Of a stretch of DNA of 64,000 nucleotides, positions 54,051-63,982 are shown piece after piece. Under the pieces are notes generated by a model. It did no database searches. It was not told the origin of the DNA and saw nothing but the letters and a program-made list of their open reading frames with translations. Each line of letters starts with the position of its first letter. The stretch's first letter is position 1. This DNA comes from an uncultured Bacteroidales bacterium (GTDB lineage Bacteria; Bacteroidota; Bacteroidia; Bacteroidales; Bacteroidaceae). The stretch is from the NCBI GenBank assembly GCA_902788275.1, contig CADAJV010000009.1, positions 1 to 64,000 of the forward strand, given 5' to 3'. The position numbers and the translations under genes were made by a program.

Positions 54051-55046
54051 ATGAATTTCTTAACAAATGACAAGCTTGTGATTGTGGGAGCCGCAGGTAT
54101 GATTGGCTCCAACATGGTGCAGACATCTCTCACCCTGGGTCTGACCTCTAATATCTGTCTTTACGATGTATTCTCGCCCGAGGGCGTGGCTGAGGAAATG
54201 CGTCAGAGCGGTTTTGACGGCGCCACCATTGTAGCCACCACAGATGCTGCCGAGGCATTCAAGGGGGCCAAGTACATTATCTCTTCCGGTGGTGCTCCTC
54301 GCAAGGAGGGCATGACCCGCGAAGACCTTCTTAAGGGCAACTGCGAGATAGCCAAGGGCCTTGGTGAAAACATCAAGAAATTCTGCCCCGAAGTGAAGCA
54401 TGTGGTTATCATCTTCAACCCCGCTGACCTCACTGGCCTCGTTACCCTGCTTTACTCTGGTCTTAAGCCCAACCAGGTTACCACTCTTGCCGGCCTTGAC
54501 ACTACCCGTCTTCAGAGCGCTCTGGCTAAGAAGTTTGGCGTGATGCAGAATCAGATTACCGGTTGCGCTACCTATGGCGGCCATGGTGAGCAGATGGCAG
54601 TGTTTGGCAGCCATGTGGAGATTGCCGGCCGCAAGCTCATCGACATTATCGGCACTCCCGAGTTCCCCACAGAGGAGTGGGAGGCAATGAAGACTGCTGT
54701 AACCCAGGGCGGAAGTGCTATTATCAAGCTGCGCGGACGTAGCTCCTTCCAGAGTCCTTCACAGCTCTCTGTTGAGATGATAGCTAGCGTAATGGGTGGC
54801 AAGCCTTTCCGTTTCCCCGCAGGCACCTATGTTAACTCAGGCAAGTATCATAACATTATGATGGCCATGAAGACCACCCTCGATACTACCGGCTGCCACT
54901 ACGAGGTTCCGCAGGGTACTCCCGAGGAGAATGCTAAGCTTGACCAGAGCTATGAGCACCTCTGCAAGATGCGCGATGAGCTTGTAACTCTCAATATCAT
55001 TCCCGAGGTAGCCAAGTGGGGCGAGATCAATCCTAACTTGGTGTAA
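54051..55046 (+). CDS. mdh: Malate dehydrogenase
   Basis: The 331-residue NAD-dependent enzyme of the LDH/MDH family has the dinucleotide motif VGAAGMIGSNM at about 13-23. The mobile-loop region is GGAPRKEGMTREDLLKGN, with the substrate-binding Arg pair. The catalytic His is in GCATYGGHGEQMAVFG. It interconverts malate and oxaloacetate in the reductive branch that leads to fumarate, succinate and, through mutAB, propionate. It appears monocistronic. Confidence 0.93.
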   Translation: MNFLTNDKLVIVGAAGMIGSNMVQTSLTLGLTSNICLYDVFSPEGVAEEMRQSGFDGATIVATTDAAEAFKGAKYIISSGGAPRKEGMTREDLLKGNCEIAKGLGENIKKFCPEVKHVVIIFNPADLTGLVTLLYSGLKPNQVTTLAGLDTTRLQSALAKKFGVMQNQITGCATYGGHGEQMAVFGSHVEIAGRKLIDIIGTPEFPTEEWEAMKTAVTQGGSAIIKLRGRSSFQSPSQLSVEMIASVMGGKPFRFPAGTYVNSGKYHNIMMAMKTTLDTTGCHYEVPQGTPEENAKLDQSYEHLCKMRDELVTLNIIPEVAKWGEINPNLV

Positions 55047-55409
55047 CAACAGCATCGGCATAGGACTATGTTGAAAATTTGCACGTCGGAACAAGCTTAA
55101 TTCGCGGTATGGAGTCAAAACTCTCGCTTAAATACCTATAAATGGTTAGGCGCGGGTGAAAACATCCAGGTATTTTGCGCCAAAACGAGGATAAAACGGC
55201 ATAAAAACCATAAAAACTGCGAAAAATCCTAATTTTAAGTGAAAAAATCCGTCTAAAATTGTTGTGATTTCAAAAAAAAGTTGTTCCTTTGCAAGCGAAT
55301 AGACATTCCGTAATTGTCTCTAAAAGCGAAAATAGAAGTTATTTCAATTAATTATTAACCCAGAAGAAGCCCCCTTTGGGGGCAGATTCAAACAAAAACA
55401 TTTAAAAAC
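55047..55409. other. Long leader and intergenic region before the OmpA gene
   Basis: About 360 bp without a gene. The second half is very A-rich. A promoter-like pair is at 55262-55291, and the remaining 118 bp is the likely 5' untranslated leader. GAAGCCCCCTTTGGGGGC (55365-55382) can form a CCCC/GGGG hairpin close to the start. Confidence 0.5.
55262..55291 (+). promoter_or_regulatory. Promoter for the OmpA-family gene
   Basis: A -33-like TTGT (55262-55265) and -7-like TTCCTTTG (55284-55291) are 18 bp apart and match the Bacteroidetes pattern with one weak base in each box. Confidence 0.5.
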
Positions 55410-56579
55410 ATGAAGAAAGTTTTTATGCTTCTTGCCGTTTGTGCAAGCGTAATCTTCGCAGACGCACAGACAACTGTTCGTGGCAGCAAGTTTACTGACA
55501 ACTGGTCTGTAGGTGTACAGGCTGGTGGCGTAACTCGCACCTATGGCCACAAGTTCTTTGGCGACCTTCGTCCGGTTGTTGGCCTGACTGTTGCTAAGGA
55601 AATCACTCCCGTCTTCGGTCTTGCTGCCGAGTTCAATGCTGCTATCAATGCACAGCACAACAACTTCGGCCCCACTGGTGCTCCCTGCAACACCCACAAG
55701 GCTTTTGACGCTTCCAACCTTAGCGGTTTGCTGCGTGTGAACCTCGTTAACCTTATTAAGGATTACACAGGTGAGCCGGGCTTCGTTGATGTTAAGGCTG
55801 TATTCGGTTTCGGCTGGGGCCACGAGTACTATGGCCACAGGTACAACGACCGCAACCTCCTCACCAGCAAGGCTGGTCTGGACTTTGGTTTCAACATTGG
55901 TGCTGACAAGGCTTGGCAGGTAAACGTGAAGCCCGCTTACATCTGGGCTCTCACCGATGGTGCACGTGCTAGCGAGTATGACAACAAGTTTGCTCATCTT
56001 GAGCTGACCGCTGGTGTTACCTACAAGTTCAAGAACTCCAATGGCACTCACAACTTCGTTCTCGTTAAGGAGTACGACCAGGCTGAGGTAGACGGCCTCA
56101 ACGCTAAGATCAATGACCTCCGCAACCAGCTTGGTGCTAAGGATCAGAAGATCGCTGCTGACGCTGCTGCTATCAAGAAGCTCCAGGATGAGCTCAATGA
56201 GTGCCGCAACAAGAAGGTGCCCACTCCTCCTGTAGTAGATCCGGGCAAGACCGTTAACCAGCTTGAGACCAACGTATTCTTCGCTCAGGGCAAGAGCCTC
56301 ATCACCGCTGCTCAGCAGCCCAATGTAGAGCGCGTTGCTTCCTTCCTCAAGAGCCACCCCGCAGCTAAGGTTGCTATCAAGGGTTATGCTTCTCCCGAGG
56401 GCGGTAAGGCTATCAACGACAAGCTCTCCAAGGCTCGTGCAGAGGCCGTTAAGACCATGCTCGTTAAGAAGTATAAGGTTGACGCTTCCCGCATCGTTTC
56501 TGTTGAGGGTTGTGGCGTAGGTGACCTCTTCTCAGAGCCCACCTGGAACCGCGTAGCAGTTTCCACTCTCTCCGAGTAA
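55410..56579 (+). CDS. OmpA-family outer-membrane protein
   Basis: The 389-residue protein has a signal peptide (ending FADAQ). A beta-barrel-like N-terminal domain (about 22-215) ends in VTYKFK. A short coiled coil (about 222-265, INDLRNQLGAKDQKIAADAA) precedes an OmpA-like peptidoglycan-binding domain (about 280-385). That domain carries VAIKGYASPEGGKAINDKLS and ends RVAVSTLSE; the sequence around GYAS and NDKLSKARAEAV fits the binding motif. It tethers the outer membrane to the wall. Codon use is strongly biased (GCT, AAG, GGT), as in highly expressed genes, and it has a long AT-rich leader and strong terminator. Confidence 0.92.
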   Translation: MKKVFMLLAVCASVIFADAQTTVRGSKFTDNWSVGVQAGGVTRTYGHKFFGDLRPVVGLTVAKEITPVFGLAAEFNAAINAQHNNFGPTGAPCNTHKAFDASNLSGLLRVNLVNLIKDYTGEPGFVDVKAVFGFGWGHEYYGHRYNDRNLLTSKAGLDFGFNIGADKAWQVNVKPAYIWALTDGARASEYDNKFAHLELTAGVTYKFKNSNGTHNFVLVKEYDQAEVDGLNAKINDLRNQLGAKDQKIAADAAAIKKLQDELNECRNKKVPTPPVVDPGKTVNQLETNVFFAQGKSLITAAQQPNVERVASFLKSHPAAKVAIKGYASPEGGKAINDKLSKARAEAVKTMLVKKYKVDASRIVSVEGCGVGDLFSEPTWNRVAVSTLSE

Positions 56580-56610
56580 TTCGAGCAGTTTTAACAAACC
56601 GCAAATAAAT

Positions 56611-56645
56611 ATAAGGGCGGCAGTCATTGCGACTGCCGCCCTTAT
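56611..56645 (+). terminator. Terminator after the OmpA gene
   Basis: A perfect 15-bp stem (ATAAGGGCGGCAGTC / GACTGCCGCCCTTAT) with loop ATTGC lies 32 bp past the stop. Confidence 0.88.
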
Positions 56646-56781
56646 GTTTATTACTTCTGTTAACTTTTCTCACTAAATTAGGCGTTAACAGCTAATTTAT
56701 TGGCAGTAAGGCGAGGATATAACGCTAAAAGTTTGTAAATTCGCGGCTCGAAAACAATATAAAATCTATTACAAAATTATT

Positions 56782-58965
56782 ATGGAAAATATTCTTAGTG
56801 TTTTCTGGCTTGTGCCCGTGGCCTCTGTTGTTGCTCTGGGCATGGCTTTGTTTTTCTTCCTTCAGATGAAGAAGGAGGATGAGGGTACTCCGCGTATGCG
56901 CGAGATTGCTGAGCATGTCCGCAAGGGTGCTATGGCTTATCTCAAGCAGCAGTACAAGGTTGTTACCATCGTGTTCATCGTCTTGGCAGTAATCTTTGCT
57001 GTGATGGCTTATGGTTTCCACATGCAGAACCCTTGGGTGCCGTTTGCATTCCTTACCGGTGGTTTGTTCTCTGGCTTGGCCGGTTTCTTCGGCATGAAGA
57101 CTGCCACCTATGCCTCTGCTCGCACTGCCAATGCTGCCCGCAAGAGCCTTGACGGCGGTCTGAGGGTGGCCTTCCGCTCCGGTGCCGTGATGGGTCTTAC
57201 CGTGGTTGGTCTTGGCTTGCTCGACATAGCCCTGTGGTACCTTATCCTCAATGCTGCCGGCGTGGACAGCCTTATCACAATAACCACCACTATGCTTACC
57301 TTCGGTATGGGTGCTTCCACTCAGGCACTGTTCGCCCGTGTGGGAGGCGGTATCTACACCAAGGCTGCCGATGTGGGTGCTGACATCGTAGGCAAGGTGG
57401 AAGCCGACATCCCTGAGGATGACCCGCGCAACCCTGCCACCATTGCCGACAACGTAGGTGACAATGTAGGCGACGTAGCCGGTATGGGTGCCGACCTCTA
57501 CGAGAGCTACTGCGGCTCCATCCTCTCTACCGCTGCCCTGGGTGCCACTGCCTTTGTGGGTACCGGTGTCATGCAGATTAAGTCCGTCATCGCTCCGATG
57601 ATTATTGCTGCAGTGGGTATCTTCCTCTCCTTGTTCGGTATCTTCCTCGTCCGCACCAAGGAGGGCGCCACTATGAAGCAGCTGCTCCACTCGCTGGGCG
57701 TAGGCACCAACGTCAGCGCTGCACTCATTGCAGTGGCCACCTTTGCTATCCTCTACCTGCTGGGCATTGAGAACTGGGTAGGCATCTCCTTCTCTGTAGT
57801 CACCGGCTTGCTTGCTGGCGTTATTATCGGTCAGGCAACAGAGTACTACACCTCCCATTCCTATAAGCCGACGCAGAAGATCTCCGAGGCCTCCAAGACT
57901 GGCGCTGCTACCGTGATTATCAAGGGCGTGGGTACCGGCATGATATCCACTATGGTGCCCGTTGTGACTATCTCAGTGGCTATCCTGCTGAGCTACCTCT
58001 GTGCCAATGGTTTCCAGCTCGATGTTACTGCCGCCAACCTCTCCAAGGGTCTCTATGGCGTGGGTATTGCTGCTGTGGGTATGCTTTCCACACTGGGTAT
58101 CACCCTCGCTACCGATGCCTATGGTCCTATCGCCGACAATGCCGGTGGTAATGCCGAGATGAGTGAGCTGGGCGAGGAGGTGCGCAAGCGTACTGATGCT
58201 CTTGACGCACTGGGCAACACCACTGCCGCTACAGGCAAGGGCTTTGCTATCGGCTCTGCTGCCCTCACCGCTCTTGCGCTGCTTGCTTCCTACATCGAGG
58301 AGATTAAAGAGGCTGTGGCTCGTCTGGCAGAGGCAGGCAATGCCCACATGCAGGAGATAATCACCAAGATAAGCGACATTCCCTCTTTCATGGATTATTT
58401 CCAGGTCAACCTGATGAACCCCAAGGTTATCGTGGGCGTGTTCATCGGTGCTATGGCAGCCTTCCTGTTTAGCGGTATCACCATGGGTGCCGTTGGTCGT
58501 GCTGCCGAGGATATGGTTAAGGAGGTGCGCCGCCAGTTCCGCGAGATAAAGGGTATCCTTGAGGGAACGGGCACTCCCGACTATAAGCGCTGCGTGGAGA
58601 TTTCCACCCGTTCGGCTCAGAGGGAGATGATTTTCCCGTCGCTGCTGGCCATCATCATTCCTATCATCGTAGGCGTAGTGCTCGGCGTGGCTGGCGTGCT
58701 GGGTCTTCTGGTGGGCGGTCTGGCAGCAGGCTTCACCCTCGCTATCTTTATGAGCAACGCCGGTGGTGCCTGGGACAACGCCAAGAAGATGGTTGAGGAA
58801 GGCAACTTTGGCGGCAAGGGCAGCGAGTGCCACAAGGCCACCATCGTTGGTGACACCGTGGGCGATCCCTTCAAGGACACCAGCGGTCCTTCGCTCAACA
58901 TCCTTATCAAGCTCATGTCGATGGTCAGCATCGTAATGGCCGGCCTCACCGTAGCATTCGTATAA
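56782..58965 (+). CDS. hppA: Membrane-bound ion-translocating pyrophosphatase (K+-dependent type)
   Basis: The 727-residue protein has about 16 membrane segments. The pyrophosphate site motifs are [33 protein letters not shown] and, near the C-terminus, GGAWDNAKK and [26 protein letters not shown] carries Ala where K+-independent enzymes have Lys, so the K+-dependent subfamily is indicated. It couples pyrophosphate hydrolysis to pumping of H+ and/or Na+; Bacteroides relatives are known to pump both, but this one cannot be assigned by eye. It appears monocistronic. Confidence 0.95.
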   Translation: MENILSVFWLVPVASVVALGMALFFFLQMKKEDEGTPRMREIAEHVRKGAMAYLKQQYKVVTIVFIVLAVIFAVMAYGFHMQNPWVPFAFLTGGLFSGLAGFFGMKTATYASARTANAARKSLDGGLRVAFRSGAVMGLTVVGLGLLDIALWYLILNAAGVDSLITITTTMLTFGMGASTQALFARVGGGIYTKAADVGADIVGKVEADIPEDDPRNPATIADNVGDNVGDVAGMGADLYESYCGSILSTAALGATAFVGTGVMQIKSVIAPMIIAAVGIFLSLFGIFLVRTKEGATMKQLLHSLGVGTNVSAALIAVATFAILYLLGIENWVGISFSVVTGLLAGVIIGQATEYYTSHSYKPTQKISEASKTGAATVIIKGVGTGMISTMVPVVTISVAILLSYLCANGFQLDVTAANLSKGLYGVGIAAVGMLSTLGITLATDAYGPIADNAGGNAEMSELGEEVRKRTDALDALGNTTAATGKGFAIGSAALTALALLASYIEEIKEAVARLAEAGNAHMQEIITKISDIPSFMDYFQVNLMNPKVIVGVFIGAMAAFLFSGITMGAVGRAAEDMVKEVRRQFREIKGILEGTGTPDYKRCVEISTRSAQREMIFPSLLAIIIPIIVGVVLGVAGVLGLLVGGLAAGFTLAIFMSNAGGAWDNAKKMVEEGNFGGKGSECHKATIVGDTVGDPFKDTSGPSLNILIKLMSMVSIVMAGLTVAFV

Positions 58966-58996
58966 GAAAGCGGCTATCTCCGTTTATCACATAACA

Positions 58997-59024
58997 AATC
59001 TCCGACACATAAGTGCCGGAGATT
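58997..59024 (+). terminator. Terminator-like hairpin after hppA
   Basis: AATCTCCG / CGGAGATT with further partial pairing inside lies 31 bp past the hppA stop. It is followed by ATTGTG, so it has a weak T run. Confidence 0.6.
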
Positions 59025-59085
59025 ATTGTGTTAGTTGCAATTCTATTCTTTAGGTTTACATTTTGTGTAGATTTTATACATGTTA

Positions 59086-59379
59086 TTAACAACCCTTGTA
59101 ATAGGAATCGCTACTAATTTCAGAGTCGTCATTATCTTTTAGTGGCATGTTGCCGTTTATATTGCATAATATCTGGAAAGAGCAGTTGTTGATGTCTACA
59201 ATTCCTGAAGTGTAAGCAAAGGTGTAATTAGAATCACCTGAATTTCTTTGGATTAGTTGTTCTCTCATTTTTGCGATAATATCTTCTTGTTTTTTCTTGT
59301 AGTCGCTTTCGCTTTCGTTCTTTTCTTTGTTGTTGTACTGTGTTATCCAGTTATAAAAGTCTAGTTGTTGTTTGTCCAT
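59086..59379 (-). CDS. Hypothetical small hydrophilic protein
   Basis: The 97-residue protein starts MDKQQLDFYNWITQYNNKE and is rich in Lys, Glu, Asn and Ser. It has no signal peptide or membrane segment and no motif I recognise. It is the last gene of an AT-rich minus-strand cluster, 100 bp from the zinc-ribbon gene, and may share its transcript. Confidence 0.55.
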   Translation of the reverse strand: MDKQQLDFYNWITQYNNKEKNESESDYKKKQEDIIAKMREQLIQRNSGDSNYTFAYTSGIVDINNCSFQILCNINGNMPLKDNDDSEISSDSYYKGC

Positions 59380-59479
59380 AACAGTTGTTTTTTAGAAAGG
59401 TTATTTGCTAAAACTATAATTCTTTTAGAGAGATACACAAAATATGAGGTCGATTTTATGTGTTTGCAGAATTGTTTTG

Positions 59480-60355
59480 TCAATTATTTAGTCGAGCGAG
59501 TATTAACAATAACATAACAATACAACCACATCCTACCAAGATACCTTCTGAATCTCCGTTACAAAACCCCATAATAGCACCGCCACAAAGTGCTAAGAGT
59601 GCAAATATCAATAGTCCTTTGTTAAAAGATTTTTCTTCTTGTACAGAAGAGACATATTCTTCCTCTGTCTCGGAGGTTAGTTCGTAATCTAATCGTACTG
59701 TTGTCGGAGAAGGAATCTGATACATAAACATTAAATATTGTGTAAGTATTTCTGCAGCACCTTCATAGTCTTGGCCAAAATCTATATAATAAGAATGTAC
59801 CTTTCCTTGTTTTGTGCCAGCCGTCGTAAGAAGGTTTTCTTCTATATAATTAAATAAGGGGAACTCAGACATTGCCGAAAAACGTTCATGTAAAGCTTGA
59901 TGATAATCATGAATGTCAGCAGCATTACTATCAAAGTTTGTAATTTCCCAAGACAATTCTACAAAACGGAAACAAATCACTAATGATTGCTCTGCTTCTG
60001 TATAGTCATTTAGGGGCATAATGTGATATAGCATGTCAGTCTCAAAATAGACCATATCTTTAGTGGCACGTGGATTAACGACTTCTATGTTTATACCCAG
60101 AGCACTGTTCCTTATCCAGGTATGAACATGATTCAAGCCTTGGGTACGTTCTTGTTCCTTCAAATTTTCCAGAAGTGCGTCTTTAAGTCCTGCAAAAGTA
60201 ACAGCAGTCTTTCCATATTTATTAGGATCGATAGCTATATTAAGATCCTTAAAACGTACTAGTAAGCTACCACAATATTCGCAATTCTGGAAATTAGTAG
60301 CATTTGCCCCACAATTAGGGCATTCAATTGCTTTGATGTTAACATTTGTTTCCAT
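59480..60355 (-). CDS. Zinc-ribbon protein with C-terminal membrane segments
   Basis: The 291-residue protein begins with a zinc ribbon of two CxxC knuckles (ECPNCGANATNFQNCEYCGS, residues about 13-32). A middle alpha/beta domain (about 40-225) of unknown type follows, then two membrane segments at the C-terminus (about 245-290, GLLIFALLALCGGAIMGF and GILVGCGCIVMLLLILARL). The ribbon would face the cytoplasm. The organisation is reminiscent of B. subtilis YdjG, a ribbon-plus-membrane protein encoded with SPFH-type YdjI. The stop codon is TGA, only 7 codons before a TAA in the same frame. It is 3 bp downstream of the membrane gene at 60359. Confidence 0.7.
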   Translation of the reverse strand: METNVNIKAIECPNCGANATNFQNCEYCGSLLVRFKDLNIAIDPNKYGKTAVTFAGLKDALLENLKEQERTQGLNHVHTWIRNSALGINIEVVNPRATKDMVYFETDMLYHIMPLNDYTEAEQSLVICFRFVELSWEITNFDSNAADIHDYHQALHERFSAMSEFPLFNYIEENLLTTAGTKQGKVHSYYIDFGQDYEGAAEILTQYLMFMYQIPSPTTVRLDYELTSETEEEYVSSVQEEKSFNKGLLIFALLALCGGAIMGFCNGDSEGILVGCGCIVMLLLILARLNN

Positions 60356-60358
60356 AGT

Positions 60359-60715
60359 TTATTTGATTTTTTTTGAGATGAAATTTGTCATGAGCATTAT
60401 TATTATCTCTATTGTTAGGATAAGAATAATTCCTATTAGACTCCAATTGTTTTCGATTCTTTCTGGAGAAATGATAGACAAAAAGAACGTAATTAATCCC
60501 ATCAAGGTAAAGAGACAAGATAAAGAAATATAGAATCCGTCACGCAGTTGTATGCGTTGCAGGAAATACAATAACAAGGATGTAATTATAATAGAGAAAC
60601 ATCCAAGAAAAACATTAAACGGATGATAGGCCGAAATGATGAAGTTTAGAAGGATATTAAACAGAAGTATGATACCTCCAATAATTAATATAAGGTTTTT
60701 CATTGCAATAAGCAT
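60359..60715 (-). CDS. Small four-helix membrane protein, unknown
   Basis: The 118-residue protein is almost entirely membrane segments (about 5-25, 32-52, 63-83 and 92-112) and ends FISKKIK. No family is recognised. It starts 1 bp after the SPFH gene stop and ends 3 bp before the zinc-ribbon gene start, so the three are translated from one mRNA and probably act in one membrane complex. Confidence 0.7.
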   Translation of the reverse strand: MLIAMKNLILIIGGIILLFNILLNFIISAYHPFNVFLGCFSIIITSLLLYFLQRIQLRDGFYISLSCLFTLMGLITFFLSIISPERIENNWSLIGIILILTIEIIIMLMTNFISKKIK

Positions 60716-60716
60716 T

Positions 60717-61832
60717 TTAAATTGAAGGTGGAATAGGCGGAGGCGTTTGTTGTACTACTAAAGGAGCAAGTTCTGGAACCTGCGATAATGGGATCCATGT
60801 TGACATGCCTTGTGTCCAGACTAATGTGTCCTTGTTTATTACACCTTGGGCAAGCATCGTCTGGATAGATTGGATTGTCTGATTACCTAATTGCTGACCA
60901 TTTATGTATAAGAAATAGGTTGTAGCCTGAGGTATAGGTGGGGGAACGCTTGCAGGATTGGTATTAACCATCTGCGAAGTCATATTATGCAACGAAGAGC
61001 CAACTCCTAATCCTACACCGAGACCAGCCCCCATAGTAAGTATTTGTCCTCCCGTACCCTCATTGGAAGCAGCTTTTTCCAGCACATCAAAACTACGTTC
61101 CATCTGGTATGTATCTTTACCTGTAATTTTTAACCGTGCAGCCAAATCCTTAGCTTCCTTAATCTTTATAATACTGGGATCTTCTTTAGGAACATTGATG
61201 GAGACAATGCTAAAATCTACCATCTCTATTCCGTATTTTTCAAAGAATGCATTTAGTTGCTCTTGACAATACTCAGACATAGCAATAAGTTCTGCATTTA
61301 TCTCCAAGATAGAAGTATTGTCAAATGCTATCTTCTTAGAAATAAGCGAACTCAACTGCGAAAGAATCTTTCCTTTAAAGTATTCATGTAATACCTGAGC
61401 ATTAAAGCTGGTCATGTTGCCGATAAGGGATTCTAGGAATAAACGCGGGTTAGCCACTCTTATTCCATATTGACCGAAAGCTCTAACAGGAACTATAATG
61501 TTATATCTGGGGTCTTCTAATTGAATGGGTTGAGGTGTCCCCCATTTTATATCAAGTTTTGTTACCTGATTGATAAACCAGACTTCAGCCTTGAATGGTG
61601 ATTTGCTCCCAAAAGGCAGGTTTATGATCTTATTTAGTAAAGGGATATTTTCAGTCTTTAAAGTATATGTGCCCTCTGTAAAAGCGTCATAGATCTTTCC
61701 GCCTTTTATAAATAATGCTGTTTGTGCAGGATAAACAACGAGTTGTGTGCCAAGTTTTAAGTCATCCGAGGGAAATTTATACACAAACTCAGTATTATTT
61801 ACTTCACATTTTATAACGTCAATTATTGCCAT
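60717..61832 (-). CDS. SPFH-domain protein with C-terminal GYF_2-like domain (YdjI-like)
   Basis: The 371-residue protein has an N-terminal strand region (about 1-60), then an SPFH/band-7 domain of the virion-core/YdjI type (about 60-250, PVRAFGQYGIRVANPRLFL and YGIEMVDFSIVSINVPKED). A glycine-rich stretch is at about 265-285. A GYF_2-type domain (about 305-360, YFLYINGQQLGNQTIQSIQT and DTLVWTQGMSTWIPLSQV) is followed by a Pro-rich tail (PPPIPPSI). SPFH proteins form membrane-associated oligomers, and the GYF-like domain would bind partners. The tight operon with two membrane proteins supports a membrane scaffold or stress role. It lies 23 bp downstream of a small lipoprotein gene. Confidence 0.85.
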   Translation of the reverse strand: MAIIDVIKCEVNNTEFVYKFPSDDLKLGTQLVVYPAQTALFIKGGKIYDAFTEGTYTLKTENIPLLNKIINLPFGSKSPFKAEVWFINQVTKLDIKWGTPQPIQLEDPRYNIIVPVRAFGQYGIRVANPRLFLESLIGNMTSFNAQVLHEYFKGKILSQLSSLISKKIAFDNTSILEINAELIAMSEYCQEQLNAFFEKYGIEMVDFSIVSINVPKEDPSIIKIKEAKDLAARLKITGKDTYQMERSFDVLEKAASNEGTGGQILTMGAGLGVGLGVGSSLHNMTSQMVNTNPASVPPPIPQATTYFLYINGQQLGNQTIQSIQTMLAQGVINKDTLVWTQGMSTWIPLSQVPELAPLVVQQTPPPIPPSI

Positions 61833-61855
61833 AATCTTAGGATGTGTATATATGA

Positions 61856-62089
61856 TTAGAAGTATTGAGTATCACCCGCATCTTCCATCTTTCGGCGCAA
61901 TTTTGAGCCTAACGGCTTTCCTTCGTCACGATGGGCTAATATATCTTTAAGTTCACCTCCCGTATAATCGCCGTGCAGGTCTTCCATATGATACTCTTTC
62001 TTAAACTCTTTTTTCTGAGAGTCTGTCATACATGATGTAGAGAATGCCATAATAAAGCATATGGCTGATACGAATAATGTTTTTTTCAT
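61856..62089 (-). CDS. Small lipoprotein, unknown
   Basis: The 77-residue protein has a lipoprotein signal ending STSC (Cys20) and a charged mature part (KKEFKKEYHMEDLHGDYTGG, later KLRRKMEDAGD). It resembles no family I know. It is the first gene of the AT-rich SPFH cluster. Confidence 0.65.
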   Translation of the reverse strand: MKKTLFVSAICFIMAFSTSCMTDSQKKEFKKEYHMEDLHGDYTGGELKDILAHRDEGKPLGSKLRRKMEDAGDTQYF

Positions 62090-62103
62090 ATTTTTTTATT
62101 TAA

Positions 62104-62818
62104 GTTCTATATCGTTTTCTAATTATATAAATAGATTTAATGCTTCGCTGTAATCGTATGTGGGGAAAATAGATTATGAGGTATAGTTTTGTTTTCTAGT
62201 GCATAATATCTATCATCAACATATACACATAAAATCGAGTTCCTTCAATTATACGATATGCGTTTGAAACGTATAAAGTGTAGTAGAGGTTTTTGTTAAA
62301 GTGTTCTTTGATTTTCTTAATTTGCTGAGATAATAAGGACTCTTTCTGTGTCCTTAGTTTTTGTAGTGCTTCTTAAGAAGCTTGTCTGTGATGTAATCAG
62401 TCTCTTTCGTTCTTTCCATATTAAGAAAACTACCTTACAAGTCTCCCGAACTCGGCCCTTTTTTAGGTGGTTAGTATATACAAAGAAAGCGCAGAGACTT
62501 GTACTGCTGCTTATCTTATACCTGGCTCTGCAAAACCTTGAAGAAATAAACAGGAAACAAATACCCCACGCTGTTGTATATGCAAATGCATAACAGCGTG
62601 GGCTGTTTGCTGCGCGCATACAAACAGAATGAGCGTATTGTCTTTCTATCCTTCTTCTAAAGAAATTTGCAGATTTCGGTATAAAGGACAAAAGCAATAA
62701 CGCCTTCTCGGTCTCGGGATTTTTCCCCCAAGACGGTGCAAAAATAAGGATTATTTTTTGATTCCTGCCAAATTATATATAAAAAAAGAAGTAATAGGCA
62801 GGAATATATCAAAATGAA
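62104..62818. other. Long AT-rich intergenic region, no gene recognised
   Basis: About 715 bp. Open frames at 62317-62697 (minus) and 62348-62593 (plus) overlap each other and have no credible composition or domain. A hairpin at 62565-62602 is the only structure seen. Confidence 0.5.
62565..62602. terminator. Terminator-like hairpin
   Basis: CCCACGCTGTT / AACAGCGTGGG is an 11-bp stem that may continue inward through TGCA/TGCA. It is followed by CTGTTTG on the plus strand and preceded by AAATA. It lies about 220 bp past the hemW stop on the minus strand, so the gene it serves is unclear. Confidence 0.5.
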
Positions 62819-63982
62819 TTAATCCTCGAACAATGAGGAGATGATGTCGTCGGAAACGAAGAGTCCTTTGCGGGTGAGGCGGAGTTGGCCGTTGGTGTGT
62901 GCGAGGGTGCCGTTATTAATATAAGGTTTCGCGCGTGCGAGGAGAGCATCGTATTCCTTGGTCCCGAAGTCGCGGGCGAAGGCTGCGAGGTCAAGTCCCC
63001 CGGCGGTGCGGAGGCGTGTGAGGAGGGTCTCCTCCTCGCGCATCTTGGGGGAAAGCTCCTCGCGGGAGAAGAGATTGGTCGCAAAGACGTCGCCAGCCGC
63101 CTTTATGTATGCTTGCAGGTCGGGGCTGTTCCACTGGCGGGAGTTTCCGTTGTAGGAGTGGGCGGCAGGGCCGAGGCCGAGGTAGTGCATGCCGCTCCAG
63201 TAGCCGCTGTTGTGGCGGGCTTCGCGCCCGGGACGGGCAAAGTTGGAAATTTCGTAGTGGAGGAAGCCGGCCTTTTCGGTCTGCTCCATGAGCGTGGTGT
63301 ACATCCCAAGGCTGAGCTCTTCGTCGGCTTCCTGTACTTTTCCTTGCCCGCGCAGACGATGGAGGTGGGTGCCGTCCTCGTATGTGAGTGCGTAGGCCGA
63401 GAGGTGGCTCACGGGCAGTGCCAGAGCTTTGTCGAGGTCCTGCTGCCACTGCTCCAGCGTCTGGCCGGGCAGTCCGTAGATGAGGTCGATGCTCAGATTG
63501 TCGATGCCGGCGGCCAGCAGGCGGTCGATGGCCTCATGCACCTGTGCAGCGGTGTGGCGGCGGCGGAGAAAACGCAGACTCTCGTCGTTGAAGGTCTGCA
63601 CGCCCATGCTCACGCGGTTGACGGGCAGTGCGGCGAGGGCCCGGGCGTAGTCAGCGGTGATGTCGTCGGGGTTGGCCTCAAGGGTTACTTCACTGCTGGG
63701 TGCGAGGGTCCAGTGGCGATTGATGGCCCCAAAGATGCGCCCCAGCTCGTCGGCGGTGAGCGTCGAGGGCGTTCCGCCGCCGATATAGACGCTGCTGAGC
63801 GTGGTGGCGCCGAGGTAGTCATGGCGGCACTGCATCTCATGTATCAGGGCCTCCACATATTCGCGGCGCTGGTCGGCGCCGCAGGTGGTGGAGTAGAAGT
63901 CACAGTATATGCAGCGGCTTTTGCAAAAAGGCACGTGTATGTATAGTCCGCAGGTCGGCATAATATTCTTATTTTTCGCCAA
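62819..63982 (-). CDS. hemW: Radical SAM heme chaperone HemW (HemN-like)
   Basis: The 387-residue protein has the radical SAM cluster motif CxxxCxxC as Cys20-KSR-Cys24-IY-Cys27 in IHVPFCKSRCIYCDF, then IGGGTPS, the SAM-side VSMGVQTFNDE and SIDLIYGLPGQT. A C-terminal HemN_C-type domain (about 285-380) follows. It lacks the extra N-terminal part of true HemN, which fits HemW, a heme-trafficking protein often misnamed coproporphyrinogen oxidase. GC content is higher than in the neighbouring intergenic DNA. The start is 18 bp from the window end. Confidence 0.92.
   Translation of the reverse strand: MAKNKNIMPTCGLYIHVPFCKSRCIYCDFYSTTCGADQRREYVEALIHEMQCRHDYLGATTLSSVYIGGGTPSTLTADELGRIFGAINRHWTLAPSSEVTLEANPDDITADYARALAALPVNRVSMGVQTFNDESLRFLRRRHTAAQVHEAIDRLLAAGIDNLSIDLIYGLPGQTLEQWQQDLDKALALPVSHLSAYALTYEDGTHLHRLRGQGKVQEADEELSLGMYTTLMEQTEKAGFLHYEISNFARPGREARHNSGYWSGMHYLGLGPAAHSYNGNSRQWNSPDLQAYIKAAGDVFATNLFSREELSPKMREEETLLTRLRTAGGLDLAAFARDFGTKEYDALLARAKPYINNGTLAHTNGQLRLTRKGLFVSDDIISSLFED

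Noticed and set aside
59480..59482. UGA read-through in the zinc-ribbon gene
   Set aside because: Reading through TGA adds only seven codons before TAA, with no sign of conservation; treated as a normal stop.
62317..62697. 126-codon minus-strand frame and overlapping 81-codon plus-strand frame
   Set aside because: They overlap each other on opposite strands, show no domain or signal, and include a terminator-like hairpin.
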